Origin: Humulus lupulus | Lineage: Eukaryota > Streptophyta > Magnoliopsida > Rosales > Cannabaceae | Reading direction: 5' to 3' | Assembly (NCBI RefSeq): GCF_963169125.1 | Contig: NC_084793.1 | Span: forward strand, 42,031,578 to 42,095,577 | DNA length: 64,000 nucleotides | Shown: positions 56,024 to 64,000 of the stretch, in pieces | How the letters are laid out: each line of letters starts with the position of its first letter | Numbering within the stretch: position 1 is the first letter of the stretch | Notes under the pieces: model-generated | Seen by the model: only the letters and a program-made list of their open reading frames with translations | The model's database searches: none | Told to the model about the DNA's origin: nothing | Made by a program: the position numbers and the translations under genes

Positions 56024-57744
56024 AAAGACTCGATGTCCTTATCTAGATGTCTTGGAGGTAGGCATTCACGGCGTCCTCAAACTGCCATAAGGACACTGCC
56101 TTCTCCCAACAAGAATCTTCCTCCTCTTCACCCTCCCATTAAATCAAGTACTCTATACGCTAATTCTTTTTACTGGCACCAAGTACCCTATGGTCCAGCA
56201 CCTCACTTCCTTCTCATATTGTTTCTTCACAGTTGGAGGTTCTCCCACAACTTGTTTTCTGCCACCCATTGAATCATCATTGAACTTTTTAAGAAAACTC
56301 ACATGAAATTTCGGGTGCACCTTGAACCTTTCTGGTAACCTGAGCTTGTATGCAACTGCTCCAACCTTTTTATCAATTTCAAAGGGACCATCATACTTCT
56401 GCATCAACCCCTTATGGTACCTCCTATCGGTAACCTTTTTCCACATTTGGGGAGTAAGTTTCAGCAACACTTTATCCCCCACACTGAATTCCAAATGAAG
56501 CCTACTCTTGTTAGCATATTTCTTCATTCTCTTAGATGACTTGGCAAGGTTGTCTTGCGCTATCTCTAACAACTCAGTTCTGTCCCTAGCAAATCTATAC
56601 GTTGCTGGACACACTCCTTGGGACTTCTGCTTGGCTATTTCCTGCAGTGTAATTGGCTGCCTACCAAAGATAATCTCGGCCGGGCTTATCCCTGTGGCCG
56701 AGGACTGCTGAATATTGTAACAGTATTATGCAACATCCAACAACTCCACCCAATTTATTTGGCTAACCAACACATAGTGCCTTAAGTACCTTCTAGCAAC
56801 TGATTAATAATTTCTGTTTGTCCATCAGTTTGTGGATAATTCGCTGTCAAGAATTTCAAATCAGACCCCAACATGTTGAATAATGTTGTCCAAAATCGGC
56901 CTGTGAATTGCGCATCCCTGTCATTGATGATGTCCTCTGAAAGCCCAAAACACTTAACCACATTCTTCATCATTAGTCCTGCAGCAACATCTGCTGGACA
57001 AACATGGGGAGCAGGAATGAATACCCCATACTTAGAGATCCGATCCACCACCACTAGAATCGATCTCAGCCCCTGTACTTTCAGAAATCCCACAATGAAT
57101 TCCATGCTTATTGATTGCCATGGCTTCTCAGGAATGGTAGAGGTTGTAGTAACCCTGCCTCTCTTTTCCTTTCGGTCTTATCCTGCTGACACACAAGGCA
57201 TGTCTTCACATATGCCTCTACACCATGTGTTTCACGCAGCAAATCGTTCCTTAAGCCACTGCCACTTGGTACAAGCAACCTGCCTCCTTTGGCATACAAC
57301 AGATCATTCTCAACCCAGTACCTTCTTACTACCCCTTCTGCAACATGTGCCTTAAGTTTTGTGCAAGTTGAGTCGAGCAAAGATTGTTCCCTCACCTACT
57401 CAAAAAGAGTTGTCTCCACCTAGGACAACGCTACAATATAAGCATGCACCTCTTTCCGACTAAGTGCATCGGCCACTTGGTTTTTCCGTCCTGGCCTATG
57501 AACCCATAGAAAATTGAATTATGCCAAATATTCTTGCCATCTGACTTTTTTTGGGGTCTGCTTCTTTGAGACTTGAAATACGTATTAGCCACATTATCCG
57601 TCACCACAGTAAACTTGGTCCTCAACAGATAGTGCCTCCATACATCAAGACAATGCATAACTGCCACCATCTCTTTCTAATGTGCATAATATCTTTGCTC
57701 AGCATCCTTCAGTTTGCGACTTTCAAATGCCATTGGATGTCCCT
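56024..57744 (-). pseudogene. Chromovirus RNase H-integrase-chromodomain region (broken)
   Basis: Frames right to left: RNase H (AFESRKLKDAEQRYYAH, stop, KEMVAVMHCLDVWRHYLL), integrase zinc domain (ETHGVEAYVKTCLVCQQDK), integrase core (VVVDRISKYGVFIPAPH, INDRDAQFTGRFW with catalytic D, YPQTDGQTEIINQ with catalytic E), GPY/F region (YHKGLMQKYDGPFEI, KVHPKFHVSFLKKF) and a degraded chromodomain ending WQFEDAVNAYLQD. Stops and frameshifts near 57680, 57540, 57180, 56780 and 56150. The integrase H-site spacing is shortened near 57210, suggesting a small deletion. Confidence 0.8.
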
Positions 57745-59935
57745 TGTAATGACCCAAATTTTCTAATAATGCTTAGGGCCTTGATTAGCGTGCCTGGAGG
57801 GCAATAAGTGAATTATTGTTATAATATGTGAATTTATGTGAATATGTGATTAGAGATGCATGTTTAGTTGAATTAAATGTGCATGTGGGCCCCGTTTGGA
57901 TATTAGGGGCATGTCTGTAATTTTGGCCCGTTGAGGGCATAAATGTGATAAATGAGATAAATGTGTTATGTCTGTGTAGCATGATCCGAGATAGTCCTAG
58001 GGAGTCGTTAGCGTGAAAGTCACAACGGGGTTGAGAATCTGACTCGGGGTGAGTCAAGGGGTATTCCGGGTATTAGATGTTTTATGGGGTTATCGGGTTA
58101 TGGAAATAAATATTTGGAGATATATTTGAGGTTAGAATGTTTAGAAGGGAATATGGGGGAAATTTACCATTTTTCCCTCGGGGACGTTTTTGGTACCCCG
58201 AGCCTTGAGATAACCTTAAAGCTTAAGTTAAATAAAACAAAAGAAAGGGAAACACTGAGAAACTTGTAGAAACCGACCCAAGCATTCCTCTTCTCTCTCT
58301 TTATTTTCTCTAAGGCTTATCAAAGGAAAATTGTGGTGGAAGCTAATCAAAATAAGGAATTGGGCTGGGAAATCTTTGGAGCTAGAAGCTTGCGGCTTAA
58401 GGACCAAATTCAGAGACTTAACTCAGCTCAAGGTAAGCTTTGATCTTGGTTTATCACACTGGTTTTAAGCTGAATATTAAAGTGTTGCATGTGTTTTGGG
58501 TGATGGATCATTCTATGAGTTTGATGAGGTTTTGACCAAAGTCATTGCTAGGTTTTGCTGCTAAGACTGTTTTAGGACTTCTGTGATTAATGGTTTGTAT
58601 TGTTGGGTTGATTTTGGGATAAATTGGTTGGGATTTTGTGGCATTAATGGAGGATTTTTCTGGGTTCGAAGGGTCGGGCCGCGACATTGTTCTTGCTGAG
58701 CCGTAGCCCTTTGAAGCATGTTGGTGGCCAGGATGAAGGGCGGGCCGCGGCATGCCCTAGCTAGGGCCGCGGCGCACCTGCTCTTATTTGGGATTGCTCT
58801 CTGTTTTGGGGGCGGGCCGCGGCATGGCCTCATGGGGTCATGGATCTTAGTGCAATTTTGAGCTTCTAGGTGTGTTTAGGCTTGGGAACTCAAAGGTTAA
58901 GGCTCGGGATCGATTTTATCACCCTGATTGATAGAATTCAAGGTCCCGAAGATTAGAATTATGGCTCGAAGTTATTTAATGGATAAGAACTTGATGGTTG
59001 AATATTGTTAATGCGTTGTGACTAGGGTTTCGGCGAGGCTCGGATTAGGGGATTGTGCTCGGGACATCGGTGCTTGGAAAACTCGGTTCGCAGGTTAGAA
59101 AACCACTGTTCCCATAGAGCTTGTATGTAGGGCAGGGCCCTATATGATTGTGTTGCAGGGCGCAGCCCTTTAATTGAGTTTATTCATGTTCAGTATTTGC
59201 TTTATTATGCTATGTACGTGTGTGTGTTAATGTTCGGCAAGAGCCGGGAACGGCGTAGGCCGAGGTCGGCAAGGCCGGGAACGGCAAGGGGCCGGGAACG
59301 GCGTTAAGCACGTGGAGTGCAAGGTCGAGTGCGGCAAGGGGCTGGGAGCAGCGTTTAGCATGCGGAGTGCGAGTTGCTAGGGCGGGACCCTAAAGGATAC
59401 CTGGGATATCCTCACGGTGGGACCGCGAACCCAGGGCCTGGTAAAGCGCCTGGGACGGCATGGCCGTATGTGTATAGCCTGTTGATGGCTTGTTTATATG
59501 CTAAGTGTTTGATATGCATATGTTATCTGCTTGTGAGGGTTTTCTTGCCGGGCTTCAGCTCACGGGTGCTCTGTGGTGCAGGTAAGGGCAAGGGAAAAGT
59601 CGACCAACCATGAGTACGGAGAGCGTGAAGCGGCGCGTACATGTTTGGCCTGCCTGGCTGCCACGGCCAGGGGTATTTTGGGAGATGATTGTACTAAACC
59701 TATATTTTGTCGTCTAGTCGACTCTGCTTGTACTTATGTGTTGTAAACATTTCTAAACAGTGTTTTGGGATCCCAAATGTTAAACACTTTATGATTTTCA
59801 GTAAATGGAATTATTTTCAAAGTTTATGACTCTAGTTATGGTTTAATTACATGTTTGTCTTAAAACCTCGATTAGCGAGTTAAATGCATGTTTTAAACTC
59901 ACCTAGTAACGGCTCTAAGGTAGTAGGGCGTTACA
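57745..59935 (+). repeat. 5' LTR of the plus-strand Tekay
   Basis: Begins TGTAATGACCCAAATT and ends GGGCGTTACA, the same ends as the minus-strand Tekay LTR at 39196-41585. A donor-like CAAG|GTAAGC at 58433 suggests a leader intron, which would contain the GCCGCGGC cluster. Its 3' third also has a run of GGCAAGGGCCGGGAACGGC-like short repeats at 59230-59360. Confidence 0.88.
58675..58828. repeat. Cluster of GGGCCGCGGC palindromic words in the Tekay LTR
   Basis: GCCGCGGC (perfect 8-bp palindrome) at 58744-58751, 58766-58773 and 58816-58823, each in a longer (C)GGGCCGCGGC context, plus a decayed GGGCCGCGACAT copy at 58677-58688. 58740-58773 itself is nearly an inverted repeat (GCCCTAGCTAGGGC in the middle). 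Confidence 0.92.
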
Positions 59936-59938
59936 ACT

Positions 59939-59950
59939 TGGTATCAGAGC
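59939..59950 (+). other. Primer-binding site (tRNA-iMet) of the plus-strand Tekay
   Basis: TGGTATCAGAGC three bases after the LTR end (spacer ACT). Confidence 0.92.
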
Positions 59951-60299
59951 GAGCCAAGGTTTATGGTTCTTGAGATTGACCGAACAAGTACGCTCGTTGT
60001 CAGTGACAAGCTCGACTCAGGATTTGTTGGTATGATTGACTAATGTGCTTGAATATGTGCTTGAATGCCCTGTTTTCCTGCTTGTCTCATATAGAGCATG
60101 ATGAATGAGTTAACATATGAATGATGCCAGGGCATGGCCCGTTGTGTGTTATGTGCTATTTGTACGTTATATGGATTGTTTATATGGTTGGCTAACGTGA
60201 ATTGGGAGGTGGTTCTGGATTTTTTTATCATGCCTGATGAGCGGTGTCATTGGTTGCAAGCATATTTGTTGTTATACCTTGACAATCATTTAGACTCCG
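59951..60299 (+). other. Tekay leader
   Basis: Non-coding leader between primer-binding site and gag. The natural gag start codon could not be identified with confidence. Confidence 0.5.
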
Positions 60300-63200
60300 C
60301 GGCAGCAGGGTCGAGGATGATAACCAGGGTCAGGACCCTCCTCCTACCCCACAGAATTGGCAAGAGATGTTTGCCGAAATGGAGGCAAGACTGCAATGAA
60401 CAGAGGAAGAACTTTGGCAATTGAGGCAGTAGGCCCCACCACAGGTCATTGGGTTGCTAGTTCAGCAGGTTGTGGCGCCAGTGCTGGTTCAGCCTGTTGT
60501 GGAGAACAGGTGGGAGCCTTTGTATGAGAGGTTCAGGAAACAACATCCTCCCACCTTTGAGGGTGGATCAGACCCATTGCGGGCAGAGCAGTGGATGAAT
60601 ATGATTTCCTCAATTCTGGATTTTACGAGGGTTGAGGGAAACGAAAGGGTAGCTTGTGCTAGCTACATGTTCAGAGAGGATGCCCGCATCTGGTGAGATG
60701 TGGTAGTTCAGAGAAGGAATGTGACCATTATGACTTGGGAAGAGTTCAGAAACATATTCAATGAGAAGTATTATAGTGTGGCAGTTCGAGCTGCGAAGGT
60801 TGATGAGTTCATCAACCTAACTCAGAATCGGTTGACCGTGACTGAGTATGCTTTGAGATTCGACAGATTGGTGAAGTTTGCGCTAGATTTAGTGCTGCCT
60901 GATGCGGCAAGAAGAGACAGATTTATATGGGGATTGAATGTTATGATTGCCCGTGATGTGAAGATCACCTTGGATCAAGAGACTACTACCTATGCTCAGG
61001 TTGTAAATAAGGCCCTTACAGCTGAGGGGGCTGAGGACCAGATTGGGAGAGAGAGCGTAGTTAGGCGCGATGCCAGGAGGACGGTGCCTCCTTTTGTTGG
61101 ATCCAGTCGGGGTAGTGGCTCCAGTGAGCAAAAGAGGAAGGCCCCAGATTCCTTTGTTCCTCCCAGTTCAGATAGGAGGGCACGGGGTGCTTTTACTGGC
61201 TGTCAGAGCGGAAGTGACAACTGGAGGAGTTTTCCAGTGTGTCCGTTGTGCAGACGACGACACCAGGGTGAGTGCAATATTAGGGCCTGCTTTGTCTGTG
61301 GGAGTGCCAATCATCTGAAGAGGGACTGCCCACAAGTCAAGAAAGAGGAGCTGAAGCAAGGCGACAATCTCGCTCCCGCCAGAGTATATGCTTTGACTCA
61401 AACTGAGGCGGAGGCTAGCCCCTCGGTTGTGACAGGTCAGATTTCTAGTGCTGGTTCTTCTTATACTGCATTGTTTGATTTGGGAGCTACGCATTCGTTT
61501 GTGTCTGCTAGAGTGATAGATCAGTTGTGTAGACCTAGTGTTTTGTATGCTAGGGGTTTTCAGACTTTATTGCCGACTGGGGAGCTGGTAGTCTCTAGGA
61601 GGTGGATTAAAGATTTACCAGTAGAGGTAGATGGTAGGGAATTGTTTGCTGATCTAATTGAGCTTGCGATGGATGACTTCGATATGATCTTAGGAATGGA
61701 TTGGTTATCAAAGTATGGGGCGACGATTGACTACAAGCGCAGGATGGTGACTTTTGAACTAGAAGGGGAGGTACCTTTTGTATTTGTGGGGACAGTTGGT
61801 GGTCCGCGAGTACCTATGATTTCATCACTGAAGGCTAGAGACCTGATGCAGGAAGGTTGCATAGGATTCCTAGCGAATGTTGTGGATACCTCTAGGGTGG
61901 CGTCAGTTGGACCGGGTGAGACTAGATTGGTGTGTGATTTTCCAGATTTATTTCCAGCAGATCTGCCAGGGTTGCCACCGCAGCGGGAGATCGATTTTGT
62001 TATCAAGTTAGTGCCAGGGGCGGAGCCAATATCTAGGACACCTTACAGAATGGCTCTAGCGGAGTTAAAGGAGTTGAAGATTCAGTTGCAGGAGTTACTG
62101 GATTTGGGATTCATCAGGCTGAGTTTCTCGCCATGGGGTGCTCCTGTGTTGTTCCTCAAGAAGAAAGATGTATCTCTTAGGATGTGTATTGACTACAGGG
62201 AACTAAATAAGTTAACCATTAAGAACAAGTATCCACTACCTAGGATTGACGATTTATTTGATCAGTTACAGGGAAGAACAGTGTTTTCCAAGATAGACCT
62301 CCGATCAGGTTATCATCAGTTAAGGATTAAAGAGGAGGACATACCAAAGACCGCTTTCCGAACGAGGTATGAACATTATGAATTCCTGGTTATGTCCTTT
62401 GGATTAACCAACGCCCCAACAACTTTTATGGATATGATGAATAGGGTTTTCAGGGATTATTTGGATAATTTTGTGATTGTGTTCATCGAAGACATCTTGG
62501 TCTACTCTCAGTCAGAGACAGAGCATGAGCAGTATCTACGGTTGGTATTAAAGCAGTTAAGAGAGCATAGGTTATATGCTAAATTCAGCAAGTGCGAGTT
62601 CTGGTTACCACAAGTTACATTTCTGGGCCATATCGTCAGTAAGGAGGGGATTCTGGTTGACCCAAGTAAGATTGAGGCAGTAAGAGATTGGCCTAGATCG
62701 AGCAGTGTTCCTGAAATGAGGAGTTTTCTGGGATTGGCAGGATATTATCGGTGGTTTGTTGAGGGGTTCTCCAGAATAGCAACGTCGTTGACAGAATTGA
62801 CAAAGAAGAAGACAAAGTATGTCTGGATGGACAGGTGTGGTTTCAAAGAGTTGAAGCAGCGACTGATCACTGCGCCAGTGCTGAGTCAGTCGACAGATAA
62901 TGAGAAGTTTGTGGTTTATTGTGATGCTTCCAGACAGGGTTTAGGGTGTGTGTTGATGCAAGCTGGTAAAGTGATAGCCTATGCATCGAGACAGTTAAAG
63001 GAGTATGAGCAGAGATATCCCATGCACGATTTTGAATTGGCAGCGGTGGTATTCGCACTTAAGATTTGGAGACATTATCTTTATGGTGAGAAGTGCGAGA
63101 TATACACCGACCATAAGAGCTAGAAATATTTCTTTACTCAGAAGGATCTGAATATGCGCCAGAGACGGTGGTTGGAATTGGTTAAGGATTATGATTGTGA

Positions 63201-64000
63201 CATCCTTTACCATCCTGGGAAGGCTAATGTAGTGGCTGATGCATTGAGTCGGAAAGGCCCAGGACAGTTGTTCAGTTCGAGGCAGGTATCCGATAAGCTA
63301 GCTGAGGAGATGACTAGAGCGGGTATAAAGTTGGTGGTTGGACGGTTAGCTAACATCACTCTTCATTCTACACTCCTTGAAAGGATCAAGGAGGCGCAGG
63401 GAAGGATTCCCAGTTGAGAGGTCACAGAGAGAATGTCATAGTCAGAGCAACTAAGGACTTTTCTGTTTCAGAGATGAGGTTACTAAAGTACAAGGGTCGG
63501 ATTTGTGTTCCGATGGATTCTGATATCCGGCGGGAAATCTTAGATGAATCGCATACCACTCCCTACTCCTTGCACCCGGGCATGACGAAGATGTACCAGG
63601 ATTTGAGAGCTTTGTATTGGTGGTCGAGCATGAAGAGGGATGTGGTGGATTATGTTGCCAAGTGCTTAACTTGTCAGCAGGTCAAGGCTGAGCATCAGAG
63701 GCCAGCAGGGTTGCTGCAGCCTCTGGGGATTCCAGAATGGAAGTGGGAAGATATCACCATGGACTTCGTGGTTGGTTTGCCGAGGGCCGTGGGACATCAT
63801 GACTCGGTGTGGGTGATTGTGGATAGGTATACCAAGTCCACCCACTTTTTACATGTTAGGACAACTTATACTATGGAGTAGTATGCTGAGTTATATGTGA
63901 AGGAAATTTTTCGACTTCATGGGGCTCCGAGGTCGATAGTATCCGACAGGGATCCCACCTTCACATCCAAGTTTTGGGAGAGTCTGCAGAAGGCTATGGG
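60300..64000 (+). pseudogene. Tekay Gag-Pol polyprotein with stops and damaged active sites
   Basis: Gag from about 60300 (NWQEMFAEMEARLQ) with stops near 60399, 60431 and 60694. An 807-codon open stretch (60700-63123) covers the gag core, zinc knuckle [14 protein letters not shown], protease [12 protein letters not shown] ([42 protein letters not shown]) and RNase H ([13 protein letters not shown]). It stops at TAG 63121-63123, continues in the same frame through [10 protein letters not shown] to a break at 63415, then integrase (HPGMTKMYQDLRALYWWSSM, WVIVDRYTKSTHF), another TAG near 63879, and [13 protein letters not shown] to the edge. Active sites are altered: protease D-L-G for D-S-G, and RT F-I-E-D for F-I-D-D. 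Not functional. Confidence 0.88.

Larger units (their letters stand above)
54983..57744 (-). mobile_element. 3' half of a Galadriel-like chromovirus, cut by a Tekay insertion
   Basis: Minus-strand element part: RNase H, integrase and chromodomain tail (57744-56024), polypurine tract, then a 3' LTR (54983-56013). Its 5' half lies beyond the Tekay element inserted at 57745 and outside the window. The RNase H block (HCLDVWRHYLLRTKFTVVTD) and the tail SWEKAVSLWQFEDA resemble the Galadriel branch of chromoviruses; the branch is inferred from memory. Confidence 0.75.
57745..64000 (+). mobile_element. Ty3/gypsy Tekay-type chromovirus (5' part; runs off the window)
   Basis: Starts with a 2191-bp LTR (57745-59935), an iMet primer-binding site, gag and pol, ending in integrase at the window edge. 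It is inserted into the RNase H of the Galadriel-like element; the left flank is TCCCT (57740-57744), so TCCCT is expected after the unseen 3' LTR. Proteins are closely similar to the nested Tekay at 26060-41585 (same family). It carries several inactivating changes. Confidence 0.88.

Noticed and set aside
59374..59613. 79-codon plus-strand frame
   Set aside because: Inside the Tekay LTR, made of the GGCAAGGGCCGGGA repeats. Not a gene.
1..64000. tRNA or rRNA genes, including matches around TGGTATCAGAGC
   Set aside because: Those are retrotransposon primer-binding sites complementary to the tRNA-iMet 3' end. No cloverleaf sequence accompanies them.

Overview
The window reads as nuclear DNA of a large-genome flowering plant, probably a eudicot. 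One spliced host gene sits at the left edge. Most of the rest is stacked plant transposons: Ty3/gypsy of the Reina, Tat, Tekay and Galadriel types, a CACTA element, a MULE carrying a ULP1-type protease gene, an L1-type LINE and a Helitron remnant. There are no bacterial-style operons, no CRISPR array, and no tRNA or rRNA gene that I can recognise. The species cannot be fixed from the sequence alone.

Region 1 (1-8460) holds the 3' two thirds of a WD40-repeat gene that I read as the plant TRM82/WDR4 subunit of tRNA m7G46 methyltransferase. At least eight exons are visible; one intron uses a GC-AG splice pair. Another intron contains a young, nearly complete Reina-type chromovirus (1832-7109) with 314-bp LTRs differing at 3 sites and a 5-bp TAATA target duplication. 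Region 2 (8461-13427) is AT-rich and gene-free.

Region 3 (13433-42572) is one Tat-type retrotransposon on the minus strand, closed by the 5-bp duplication ATTTC. It has been spread over 29 kb by later insertions. A solo LTR lies in its antisense ORF. A Tekay element (about 26060-41585) lies in its gag, and that Tekay is itself cut by a solo LTR (36252-38142) and by a 7.3-kb CACTA transposon (27012-34319). The CACTA carries spliced fragments of a NIK-type receptor kinase, an O-GlcNAc transferase (SEC-like) and an unidentified membrane protein. The Tat element also has a plus-strand accessory gene (14524-19321) with its own TATA box and introns.

Region 4 (42853-49557) is a MULE of the ULP1-carrying (Kaonashi) type: a deleted mudrA-like gene on the plus strand faces a broken DUF1985/ULP1 protease gene on the minus strand. 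All its non-coding parts are packed with a GCTCGATA-like word whose orientation flips between the two genes. Region 5 (49566-52080) has a Helitron helicase remnant and a promoter-like island of TGGGCC/GGCCCA motifs with no gene attached. Region 6 (52082-64000) has a 5'-truncated LINE, the 3' half of a Galadriel-like chromovirus, and inside that a plus-strand Tekay element running off the window.

Three signals stand out as not explained by ordinary annotation. Short self-complementary words recur in clusters inside five different LTRs, and the word differs between two Tekay copies at the same LTR position. The MULE has orientation-switching CGAT-word arrays. The CACTA has captured several host-gene fragments, all in one orientation.
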